Shown piece after piece: positions 17,931 through 26,065 of a stretch of DNA of 64,000 bases. Source of the stretch: Lascolabacillus massiliensis (lineage in GTDB: Bacteria; Bacteroidota; Bacteroidia; Bacteroidales; Dysgonomonadaceae); NCBI RefSeq assembly GCF_001282625.1, contig NZ_CTEJ01000002.1, forward strand, positions 374,501-438,500, read 5' to 3'. Below the pieces are notes generated by a model. The model was not told the origin of the DNA and did not search any database. It saw only the letters and a program-made list of their open reading frames with translations. Each line of letters begins with the position of its first letter. Position 1 is the stretch's first letter. The translations under genes and the position numbers were made by a program.

Positions 17931-20900
17931 TTAAAAATTAATATTCAAGCCAAAAGAGTATGTAGAGGAGACTGGATAGGCGCGACCGCTTCCGTCAGCT
18001 GTATACTCAGGGTCGTATCCTCCCTTCATTTTGGTAAATGTCAATGGATTCTGTGCACTTACAAATAGTCTCATATTCTCAATTCCAACAGGATTCACCC
18101 ATTTCTTTGGCAAAACATATCCAATCTGTGCATTCTTCAAACGGAGGTAGCTTGCATCCTGAATCCAGAAATCAGATTTGGCTGCGTTGTTTGCAGACTC
18201 GCTGCCCATTGTCAGGCGCGGGTAGGTTGCATCAGTATTGGTTGGTGTCCAGCGATCAATATGAAATACATGCAACGGACCCTCGTTGTTATTATGGAAT
18301 GCTTCGACCGACTCTCCCCTCATCCATTTGCTTCTTTTTCCAACTCCCTGCCACAGCATAGAGAAGTAGAAGTTTTTGAATTCAAGTCCATACGAAAATC
18401 CAAACGTATATCTCGGGAAATCATTACCAACAATAAACCTGTCATTGTCAGGATTGATGATTCCATCACCATTCTTATCAAGATATCTTATATCACCGGG
18501 CTTAGGAGTTATTCCTTCAAGGTGCGGACCTTTTGCAACCTCCTCCTCGTTCTGGAAGAACCCATCAGCACGGTAAGCATAGTATGAAAACAGAGGATAT
18601 CCCTCCTTAATTATTGTCTGTACATCATATCCGCCAATAATCTCTGTACCCTTATTATCAATCACTTCGTTGAAGCTGTCAGAGATATTACCCGATATAT
18701 TGTGAGAAACAGCACCGGTGGTCAGACGGTAGTTAACCGACAACTCCCAGCCCTTTGTTTCAACTACACTCGCATTTTGAATTGGAGCACTGAAGCCAAA
18801 CAGGCCCGGAACAGGAAGATTTACCAGGATATTGTCGGTACGGTTGTTAAACAGGTCGAACGTCACATTCAGACTATTGTTAAGCAAACCAAGATCAACC
18901 CCAATGTTTGCCATCCTTGTTGTCTCCCACTTGATATCAGGGTTAGCCGATGAGAAGTAGGCTGTCTCCACCACATTATCGCCAAAACTTATTCCGTTGG
19001 TTGTAGAAACAGTTCTCATATACTGATAAGCCCCAATCCTGTTGTTACCAACCAAGCCCCATGATCCCCTCAGCTTCAGTGAAGGAACATAATTGGCCGC
19101 ATCTCCCCAGAACTCCTCTTCAGAGATTCTCCAACCTGCAGAAAGAGAGGGGAACAGCCCAGAGCGGTTGCCCTTTGCAAAATATGATGAGTAGTCGTTC
19201 CTTATATTGAACTCCAGAAGATACTTCTGATCATAGTTATATGAAGCCCTTGCGAAACCGGAGTAGATCGACCAGTCGCCCGCTCCTCCCGAGTTCCTTA
19301 TATCATCACCAGATTGCTCACCAACAAAAACATCAAACTTAGAATCTTCTGTAATTCTGCTGGTAGTAAACTGAAAGTCGTTGAACCCTTCGTAAGCAAA
19401 TCCTGCCAATCCCTCAATGGAGTGCTTTCCAATCTGGGTATTGTATGAAGCCATCAGGTTGGTAGTTATATTCTTTGAGCGATAGAACTGGGCAGTAAGC
19501 TTATTCTCTGCATCTCCAGTACCCTCAAAAGCAATTCTCTTCTCACGCATATTGTTGTTCCATATGCGACCGCCTACACTGCCCGTAAGCTTGAAACCCT
19601 TGAAAATATCCCACTCAGCACGCACGGTACCCAATAATTCATCATTGGCATTTGAACGATAGCCACCATCCATCAGTCGCTGCAACCCGTTGGAGTTACT
19701 ACCGCTCGGGTAGTTGTAGCTTCCATCCTCTTTCATAATCGGGTAGATAGGCGGCATACGGTTAGCCTGCTCAATGATCCATTCAGTCCAATATGCATGC
19801 TCCTTTATATCATTTCTGGCAAACTGAGATGTCAGATAGATCGTTAAATCTTTGGTAGCCTTATGGCTCACATTTAAACGTGCATTGTAGCGATTATAGC
19901 CATAATCAGGACCTTTGAACATACTATTCTGGTCAAGATAGCCCAGAGATGCAAAATATGAGAGCTGGTCATTTCCGCCAGCCATCGACAGGTTATGCGA
20001 ACTTTGCGGAGAATTTGTCTTGTATAGCTCCCTCACCCAGTTAACGTTGGTTCCACCATTCCTGAAACCTGCAATATCCTCGGCAGTGAACTTTGTAGTT
20101 CTTCCCGAGTTCACGGCAGCCTCATTATAAAGCTCGGCATAGATCCATGAGTCGGCAATTTCAGGCAGAGAGGTAGGATTCTGGTAACCGATCATATATT
20201 CATAGTTGAACTTAGCCTTACCACTCGCACCTTTCTTTGTTGTGATCAGTACAACACCATTTGAAGCACGCGATCCATAAATTGCAGTTGAAGATGCATC
20301 TTTCAGGATAGATATATTCTCGATATCAGCAGGATTAAGGTTAGCCATTGAGCCCTCAATACCATCAATGATGATAAGGGGATCATTGTTATTCATGGTA
20401 TTCAAGCCACGAATGTTGATTGATGGGGGACTACCGGGATTTGAAGATCCCTGCTGAATGATCAGACCTGGGGTTGTACCTTGCAAAGCTTCAAGCGCAT
20501 TGGATACCAGTTTACCTTCCAGTTCTCTGGTTGACACCGATGCCACCGCACCGGTCAGATTCACTTTTCTCTGAACACCATACCCCACTACAACAATATC
20601 GTCGAGAGTAAAGGTATCGGCAGTTAATTCAACAGTTATAGAATTTCTTCCATTAATGGCTACTTCCACTGTCTCATACCCTATGTATGAAATGACAAGT
20701 GTAGCATTTGAAGGTGCTTCCAGTGTGAAGTTACCGTCAATATCAGTTGCGGTACCGGTTAAAAGATCCTTCACCATTACGGTAGCACCAATCACAGGCT
20801 CGCCATCGGCCATTACACTCCCCTTCACCACTATTGGCTGTGTTTGTGCATACAATAGGTTACCACCAAATGTAAAAAAAACAAGAGCAAAAACGACAAC

Positions 20901-20951
20901 TAAATAGTGCCGGCAGGTCATTTTAGAATTTAATCGGTTACATTGTACCAT
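17931..20951 (-). CDS. SusC-family TonB-dependent transporter of the mannan locus
   Basis: The 1006-residue protein has a signal peptide, then a carboxypeptidase-regulatory-like domain (VKGSVMADGEPVIGATVMVK, about 43-62), the TonB box region (DDIVVVGYGVQRKVNLTGAV), plug domain (LEALQGTTPGLIIQQGSSNP; INIRGLNTMNNNDPLIIIDG; ISILKDASSTAIYGSRASNG) and a 22-strand barrel ending in SFGLNINF. It has no STN domain, so it does not signal through an anti-sigma factor; control by the shared operator is expected. The Met at 20921 (MTCRHYLVVVF) fits the signal peptide better than the first Met at 20951. First gene of the operon that runs to 12.7 kb. Confidence 0.95.
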   Translation of the reverse strand: MVQCNRLNSKMTCRHYLVVVFALVFFTFGGNLLYAQTQPIVVKGSVMADGEPVIGATVMVKDLLTGTATDIDGNFTLEAPSNATLVISYIGYETVEVAINGRNSITVELTADTFTLDDIVVVGYGVQRKVNLTGAVASVSTRELEGKLVSNALEALQGTTPGLIIQQGSSNPGSPPSINIRGLNTMNNNDPLIIIDGIEGSMANLNPADIENISILKDASSTAIYGSRASNGVVLITTKKGASGKAKFNYEYMIGYQNPTSLPEIADSWIYAELYNEAAVNSGRTTKFTAEDIAGFRNGGTNVNWVRELYKTNSPQSSHNLSMAGGNDQLSYFASLGYLDQNSMFKGPDYGYNRYNARLNVSHKATKDLTIYLTSQFARNDIKEHAYWTEWIIEQANRMPPIYPIMKEDGSYNYPSGSNSNGLQRLMDGGYRSNANDELLGTVRAEWDIFKGFKLTGSVGGRIWNNNMREKRIAFEGTGDAENKLTAQFYRSKNITTNLMASYNTQIGKHSIEGLAGFAYEGFNDFQFTTSRITEDSKFDVFVGEQSGDDIRNSGGAGDWSIYSGFARASYNYDQKYLLEFNIRNDYSSYFAKGNRSGLFPSLSAGWRISEEEFWGDAANYVPSLKLRGSWGLVGNNRIGAYQYMRTVSTTNGISFGDNVVETAYFSSANPDIKWETTRMANIGVDLGLLNNSLNVTFDLFNNRTDNILVNLPVPGLFGFSAPIQNASVVETKGWELSVNYRLTTGAVSHNISGNISDSFNEVIDNKGTEIIGGYDVQTIIKEGYPLFSYYAYRADGFFQNEEEVAKGPHLEGITPKPGDIRYLDKNGDGIINPDNDRFIVGNDFPRYTFGFSYGLEFKNFYFSMLWQGVGKRSKWMRGESVEAFHNNNEGPLHVFHIDRWTPTNTDATYPRLTMGSESANNAAKSDFWIQDASYLRLKNAQIGYVLPKKWVNPVGIENMRLFVSAQNPLTFTKMKGGYDPEYTADGSGRAYPVSSTYSFGLNINF

Positions 20952-21012
20952 AATTTTACATTTTGAATAATTATTTAAAAATTAATGTTTTATCTAAGAA
21001 TTTCTTCATAGC

Positions 21013-21044
21013 ATGTTTAATCATATCGCACTTTGTTTGAACAT
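21013..21044 (-). promoter_or_regulatory. Double operator at the susC promoter
   Basis: TGTTTAATCA (21014-21023) and TGTTTGAACA (21034-21043) are imperfect palindromes 20 bases apart, just downstream of the -7 box. The first is identical to the distal site at manA; the second differs from the manA proximal site at one base. The surrounding GAACATGCAAATGTA is also identical in both promoters. Confidence 0.65.
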
Positions 21045-21045
21045 G

Positions 21046-21076
21046 CAAATGTATAAAAGAAATTTATACAGCCAAA
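21046..21076 (-). promoter_or_regulatory. susC operon promoter
   Basis: On the minus strand: TTTG (21073-21076), a 19-base gap, TACATTTG (21046-21053). It has the same -7 box as the manA promoter and gives a leader of roughly 90-120 bases, depending on which start codon is used. Confidence 0.75.
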
Positions 21077-21315
21077 ACATTTTCAATAATTTGTTATTAT
21101 TTATAGATTTAAGATAAATAAAGTCAATATTGGTTAGGGTTATATAAGGAACCAGTGAATTCTGATATGTTGGAACAATAAGGGATAAAGTATTAACAAA
21201 AGGTTTTTTTAGAGTTAGTTTATTTTAGCGAAGAATATTTCAATACTTCCGAATACAATCAATCAGTTGAGTAGTTTGTTTAAATGAAACAGATTTGAAA
21301 TAGAGGTACCAAAAG

Positions 21316-21346
21316 TTTGCATTATAAATAAAATGGAGTTATTTTG
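21316..21346 (+). promoter_or_regulatory. Candidate promoter of the AAA ATPase gene
   Basis: TTTG (21316-21319), a 19-base gap, TTATTTTG (21339-21346), one mismatch from TAnnTTTG. The leader would be about 14 bases. Confidence 0.45.
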
Positions 21347-21366
21347 TACTCAAATTACAGATTATC

Positions 21367-22398
21367 ATGAGTCAGTACGATTTAATAAAAGATATAGCCA
21401 AATACAGCTTTAATGACGATAAAGATCAGCTTATTCAGAGATTAAATGATCTTGTTGAGCATTCTAGACGTACTAAAAGAACCAATTTCGCAATTCAGCT
21501 TCAATCAATAATTAAGGATGGAATCAGAAGGCAGGAATTGGGTGGAATGTCTTTATATGGCTCATCAAAATTTAAACAACTTGAAGAAGACAAGGAGATT
21601 CAGGAACTTATTATTGAAAAGTTAACCTCAGATTATAAGTTATCAGATTTAATAAGTTCAGTTGAAACAAAAAGAGAATTATCCTATTTCCTCAAAGAGC
21701 AGCACTCGATAGATATGCTGAATACCCTGGACCTTCCTGCAGCAAATAAAGTATTACTCTATGGACCATCAGGCTGTGGCAAGACATTGGCATCCTATGT
21801 AATTGCCGGTGAAATGAAGCGTATGATGTATGTGGTTAATTTGGGAGCTATTGTGTCATCAAAGCTAGGAGAAACAAGCAAGAACCTTTCTAAACTCTTT
21901 AAAATAGCTTCAGAAGAAGATTCTATAATTTTTTTAGATGAATTTGACAGCCTAGGTAAGGTAAGAGACTATGACCAGGATCATGGTGAAATGAAACGTG
22001 TAGTCAATACAATACTACAGCTGTTTGATTTCCTGCCAAAACGCACTGTTGTTATTGCTGCAACAAATCAGATTAATATGATTGACGAAGCGTTGATCAG
22101 AAGGTTTGATCTTTCTTTAAAGTTAGATCTGCCAAATAAAGATCAGATTAAAGAACTGGTTAAGAATACTCTTAAAAACAAGAAAATCACATTCGACAAT
22201 AAAACAAAGGCAAACCAAATCATAAATAAATGTATAGGATTATCCTATTATATAATTCAGCATACACTTCTTACAGCCCTTAAACGTAGTTTACTAGATC
22301 TGGAAGTCGACATTCTGCCAAATAAAATAATTATTAACACCACAGTTTGGAACTCACTAATTGAAAAGGAGATTCAAAACAGAAATAGCGAATATTAA
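21367..22398 (+). CDS. AAA+ ATPase paired with a subtilisin-like protease
   Basis: The 343-residue protein has a helical N-terminal domain of about 110 residues and one AAA+ module. Walker A is GPSGCGKT (133-140), Walker B is IIFLDEFD with Asp191-Glu192, sensor 1 is VVIAATNQ, and an arginine-finger candidate lies in EALIRRFDLSLKL. The fold is of the FtsH/CDC48-like family without its own protease. It converges with the large S8 protease gene and the two coding regions overlap by 4 bases, a pairing of ATPase and subtilase that recurs in accessory regions. The ATPase may unfold or sense a target for the protease. Lower G+C than the flanking Sus loci suggests transfer. Confidence 0.85.
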   Translation: MSQYDLIKDIAKYSFNDDKDQLIQRLNDLVEHSRRTKRTNFAIQLQSIIKDGIRRQELGGMSLYGSSKFKQLEEDKEIQELIIEKLTSDYKLSDLISSVETKRELSYFLKEQHSIDMLNTLDLPAANKVLLYGPSGCGKTLASYVIAGEMKRMMYVVNLGAIVSSKLGETSKNLSKLFKIASEEDSIIFLDEFDSLGKVRDYDQDHGEMKRVVNTILQLFDFLPKRTVVIAATNQINMIDEALIRRFDLSLKLDLPNKDQIKELVKNTLKNKKITFDNKTKANQIINKCIGLSYYIIQHTLLTALKRSLLDLEVDILPNKIIINTTVWNSLIEKEIQNRNSEY

Positions 22399-22410
22399 TT
22401 CGCTATTTCT
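22381..22410. terminator. Bidirectional hairpin formed by the overlapping 3' ends of two convergent genes
   Basis: AGAAATAGCGAAT (22381-22393) and ATTCGCTATTTCT (22398-22410) form a perfect 13-base stem with the loop ATTA. Both stop codons lie in the loop and its border, and each stem arm codes for the last residues of one protein. It can act as a terminator or RNA-end stabiliser in both directions. Confidence 0.7.
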
Positions 22411-24941
22411 ATTTCCAGGGATGTATCTAAACTAGCAACTGCCTTAACATCATTTATCGCACTTATTTTTTCATATAGATTATCTTCCAAATCAATACTA
22501 TCATACTCTTCAATTGTAATAACTAGAGAGTAAGGGTGTTCAATATTTTTTGCCACACTCTTTTTAGTTAAGCATCTCACTGCTACCGCAATTTCATTAT
22601 CAACTTTCTGCAAATCGCCTATATTGATATTCATTTTCATTTTTTGCGTATTCGAAAATATCTGGCGATTAACAAAGCCAAAATCTTCTGACCATGAGTT
22701 GCTGCTTTTAATATCTAATATATCATGCCGATCCTCAGTTTTAATTAAAGGTTCCCTATTCTTATCTTTTTCATTTGACAAAATTCTTGCAGTTTCATCA
22801 CTACTGCTTTGAGCATTATATATGTTAAAGCTAATATGCAGGCTATTATATTCAATTGAATTGTTGTTTATGGGATTGAACTTAAAACATATAGTTCCGG
22901 TAATCGAAAGGACACTACATTTACTGGACTCTAAGAGATATTTTGGGAGTTTAATATGTCTGACCTGAAAATGATCTGATTTTATAGTATCCTCAATAAT
23001 AAATGTGACTCTCTTATTTGTCGAGTTAAGACATTTATCTTCGACTGGTACACCATGTCCTTCAATGTATTTAGCAAGTCTTTCACAACTATATTTCCTG
23101 GATATTAAACTTTTCTCTGTACTTGATAAACCATTAAAGGGACAGCCATATATTTTTTTTGATTCTATATCTTTCAACTTATTAATAGTATCAGACAGGA
23201 GAGTTCCTATTTTAGTGCTCTCTGCTGAGTTAATTAACAGTGCTTTTACACTTTGCATATTAATATCCGGATACCTTGCTATTATTTTAGCTGCTAAATT
23301 CGCTGCCAAGGGAGCAGCTAAGCTGGTTCCCGAGAGTTTAACATAGTAATCCATCAGCTGACCTCTACCAAGAACTTCCATCTTGGAATCATCGGTTTCC
23401 CAATCACCTCCAGGCATTAGAATGTCAGGTTTGAAAATATTATAATTCTTTTGATGTTTATTAAAATCGCTCTCATTTATTTGTTGTGTATAGTCTATAT
23501 GATATTTCCGGCTGAAATAAGATGGTAGTTCATGTGATATTGTTAAATCGGTACGGTTGTCATAAATGTTACTTGCAATTGCTCCAACAGTGATGTTATT
23601 CATACTTTCAGAAGGTGATCCAATATTTGTTGGTTGGCTGTAACATTGATTATGTTCATTATAAAAATGATTTGGATAATTAACCAAACTAGTATCTTCA
23701 CTTAACTCACACTTTACATATTCTCTATAATCTTCCGATAAATTTCCTGCAGCGATAAATATTAAAAGGTCATAAATATAAGCCAATTCATCCAACATTT
23801 TAGCATATTCCGAATAATCAGCATTATATTCGAAACTATACGGATTACATATCGACAAGTTAAATATTCTGATATTATGCACTTTATGCGCTTCTATAAT
23901 TGCATTCTTTAGTTTTATAAAAGAAAAGTTTCCCTCTTCTTTATAAATAACCTGGATTGAAAATAGATTTGCGGACGACACTTTAAGTCTCTTACCGTTA
24001 CTTAAATCCGTACCAAAAGCCACAAGTGATGCTACACTTGTTCCGTGACTGTCTCCAATTCCGCAAGATCGATCCAATATTGAAATTTCTCCAACCAATA
24101 ATGGCTTTAATGGATCGATATCACCTATACCTGTATCAATAACACCTACTACCGGTAAATTATCATTCTTTTCTGTGTAAAAACCCCAACCAAGCTTTTT
24201 TGTACCAAAAGCACTTGGACTAACATGCATAGGTGGATTTGATTGTACCTTTTGAATTACATCAAAATTATTTACTATTTCATCAATATAACTATTTGCA
24301 TTTCTTATCTCTATTAATCCGTTTGTATCCGATGAAAAGTCTATATGGTTTGCTTCTAAATATGATATCAACTCATTATGGATTGTATCCCAGCGTTCTT
24401 CACCCTTTAACCCATCTGTAAGAGAGACTGTTATCATATCATCTGAAATGCTTCTCTTTATTTTGTCGGATGATAAAAACTCAAAGGAATGAATGATTGT
24501 AATTATACTCCAGTCATGATCTGAAGGCTTTTCAGCATCAGAGCTATTATAAAACTTTTCAATCAGGTTAATGAATTTGGAAAACAGTTTTTCATTACTT
24601 ATATAGAAAAGAACAGTCTTATTGAAAGCTCTTTGACTAACAGGAATTAAGCCATAGATCTTTTTATAATAATCTTTATTTGGAATATCATTATTGAACT
24701 GGTCAAAGAAATTAATCTCTATATATTCCAAAATATATGGCAATTCAATAGTTCTTTGTAATTTCCTAAGATTTCTTTTTTGTTTAAAATCCTCATGACT
24801 ATGCTTTAACCGTTCTTTCTGGAATGAATAATCTTTTACTACAACTTTTTTATTTTTATTTTTATTTTTCCTATATCTGGATGTGTTAATTTTAGTTGAT
24901 ATGCCCAACGGATTTTTGAGAATTAGATGAGGGTATTTCAT
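22395..24941 (-). CDS. Large subtilisin-like (S8) serine protease, partner of the AAA ATPase
   Basis: The 848-residue protein has no signal peptide, so it is probably cytoplasmic. About 250 N-terminal residues of unknown fold, very basic at the start (RYRKNKNKNKKVVVKDYSF), precede the peptidase domain. The catalytic triad is visible: Asp269 in VVGVIDTGIGDID, His299 in DSHGTSVASL, Ser540 in SGTSLAAPLAAN; Asn of the oxyanion hole fits FIAAGNLSEDYR. A C-terminal beta-rich domain of about 250 residues follows. Intracellular subtilases next to an AAA ATPase are not nutrient scavengers; they fit a regulated toxic or defensive protease. A -7-like TAAATTTG at 25010-25017 (minus strand) may be its promoter. 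Confidence 0.88.
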   Translation of the reverse strand: MKYPHLILKNPLGISTKINTSRYRKNKNKNKKVVVKDYSFQKERLKHSHEDFKQKRNLRKLQRTIELPYILEYIEINFFDQFNNDIPNKDYYKKIYGLIPVSQRAFNKTVLFYISNEKLFSKFINLIEKFYNSSDAEKPSDHDWSIITIIHSFEFLSSDKIKRSISDDMITVSLTDGLKGEERWDTIHNELISYLEANHIDFSSDTNGLIEIRNANSYIDEIVNNFDVIQKVQSNPPMHVSPSAFGTKKLGWGFYTEKNDNLPVVGVIDTGIGDIDPLKPLLVGEISILDRSCGIGDSHGTSVASLVAFGTDLSNGKRLKVSSANLFSIQVIYKEEGNFSFIKLKNAIIEAHKVHNIRIFNLSICNPYSFEYNADYSEYAKMLDELAYIYDLLIFIAAGNLSEDYREYVKCELSEDTSLVNYPNHFYNEHNQCYSQPTNIGSPSESMNNITVGAIASNIYDNRTDLTISHELPSYFSRKYHIDYTQQINESDFNKHQKNYNIFKPDILMPGGDWETDDSKMEVLGRGQLMDYYVKLSGTSLAAPLAANLAAKIIARYPDINMQSVKALLINSAESTKIGTLLSDTINKLKDIESKKIYGCPFNGLSSTEKSLISRKYSCERLAKYIEGHGVPVEDKCLNSTNKRVTFIIEDTIKSDHFQVRHIKLPKYLLESSKCSVLSITGTICFKFNPINNNSIEYNSLHISFNIYNAQSSSDETARILSNEKDKNREPLIKTEDRHDILDIKSSNSWSEDFGFVNRQIFSNTQKMKMNINIGDLQKVDNEIAVAVRCLTKKSVAKNIEHPYSLVITIEEYDSIDLEDNLYEKISAINDVKAVASLDTSLEIEIAN

Positions 24942-25082
24942 AGCTTATTTAAAAATTATTCATGAGTTGTTTTTCTGAATTAAAATTATGTTAAGAAATG
25001 ATTCCTCCTCAAATTTATCAATTTACTCTTTAATAAAAAAATATATAGAGTTTGTAGAGTAGTTTTCTGAAGTAGATGAATT

Positions 25083-25389
25083 ATGATAGACAGAGCTTCT
25101 ATAATGGCTTGGAATGAGTTCGTTCCATGGACTGATTTTGCAATGGTTGAACAAGATTTGATAATCAGCCGTGCATTGGTGGATATATTTAGTGATGAAT
25201 TCTTGAGGGAGCAATGCTATTCAGGATGGAGTCTGAAATACCTCCGGTGCAACCTATACGCTTAAAAGTAGAGATAAATTGTAAAGAGCATTTCAGTGTA
25301 ATGGGATTCCATAAAATTCCATTCGAGGTGAACAACAAGTGGTTCAGTGGTAATTGTGAGATAACAACTTATACTCTTGAAGAAAAAAC
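25083..25389 (+). pseudogene. Collapsed AbiEii-type nucleotidyltransferase toxin gene
   Basis: Two pieces of one known protein type are joined out of frame. Codons from 25083 read MAWNEFVPWTDFAMVEQDLI and ISRALVDIFSDEFLREQ, the start of AbiEii/AbiGii toxins. From about 25213 a different frame reads FRMESEIPPVQPIRLKVEIN and KEHFSVMGFHKIPFEVNNKW, then FSGNCEITTYTLEE, a later part of the same family. The catalytic region between them (GGTALxK and the DxD-type motif) is gone, and the C-terminal third is missing. The downstream break abuts the 3' end of the ABM-type gene. No AbiEi antitoxin partner is left. It marks an earlier defence cargo at this site. Confidence 0.75.
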
Positions 25390-25395
25390 GGTACT

Positions 25396-25824
25396 TCACT
25401 TCACTTTTCTAAAAATCATAGGCATAGCTTCAGGATCTATAGCTTCCATATCTACCAGCCTCAATGACTTAACCATATTTAGTGTATTGGTTTTATAATA
25501 TTTGAAGTGTGGTGTTTGTAAATGAGCTTCATAAGCTTCTTTGCTTGAATATATTTCCAAAATCCTGATTTCGGTAGGATTCTCCTTCTGATACATAGGA
25601 TAAATTGATATTACTCCTGTCTCCAGCCTAACTGAAGCTTGAGCTTCCTCTTTCAGAATTGATAAATACTCATCAAGGTAATTGGGGTCGATTACTATTT
25701 CTGAGATTCTGATAATCATATTATTTAAATCTACAATATTTTCATTCCGTACTTGCTGTTTACAAGAAAAAGCAGCTATCATAATCACGATAAGTGTCAT
25801 TATTTTTCTCATGTTATTCATCAT
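25396..25824 (-). CDS. Lipoprotein with an antibiotic-biosynthesis-monooxygenase-type (ABM) domain
   Basis: The 142-residue protein has a lipoprotein signal ending at Cys21 (IAAFSC) and one ABM ferredoxin-like domain: MIIRISEIVIDPNYLDEYLS, ETGVISIYPMYQKENPTEIR, and EIYSSKEAYEAHLQTPHFKY. Small ABM proteins act as quinol or heme-type monooxygenases or bind small ligands, usually in the cytoplasm; an exported lipoprotein version is less usual, though several occur in Bacteroidota. It lies downstream of the second SusCD pair, separated from it by a terminator, so it is probably transcribed on its own. Confidence 0.85.
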   Translation of the reverse strand: MMNNMRKIMTLIVIMIAAFSCKQQVRNENIVDLNNMIIRISEIVIDPNYLDEYLSILKEEAQASVRLETGVISIYPMYQKENPTEIRILEIYSSKEAYEAHLQTPHFKYYKTNTLNMVKSLRLVDMEAIDPEAMPMIFRKVK

Positions 25825-25920
25825 TTTTACAATAAGGCGGCACTAAACAATTCGCTTTAGGAGCTTTGTTAATTCTACAAAGTTATTAATTTCAGCAAAC
25901 TAACAAACTGATCATTACAG

Positions 25921-25956
25921 AAAAGAAGCAACCTTTTCTCTAAAAAAGTTGCTTCT
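25921..25956 (-). terminator. Terminator of the second SusCD transcript
   Basis: On the minus strand GAAGCAAC (25948-25955 complement) pairs with GTTGCTTC (25925-25932 complement) and is followed by TTTTC. The inner T-run and A-run can extend the stem. It lies 110 bases after the SusD stop. Confidence 0.7.
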
Positions 25957-26065
25957 CCAATCTTTCAGTAATAACTTTACCTGTTTGCAGTATTATTACA
26001 TTAGATTTCTAAAATTATTACCTAAGATTTCTAAACCTGGTTCAAATTATATTCCTGTCAAAATA

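Larger units (their letters stand above)
20952..21366. other. Intergenic region with the susC and AAA ATPase control sites
   Basis: This 415-base gap separates the mannan locus from the ATPase/protease pair. It contains the leftward susC promoter and double operator near 21013-21076, and a rightward promoter candidate at 21316-21346 (listed separately). The stretch 21090-21310 is AT-rich and I see no gene or repeat in it. Confidence 0.6.

Noticed and set aside
25214-25498. 94-codon frame as a separate small gene
   Set aside because: Its first half is the second piece of the AbiEii remnant and its second half is the antisense of the ABM gene, so it is not a gene of its own.
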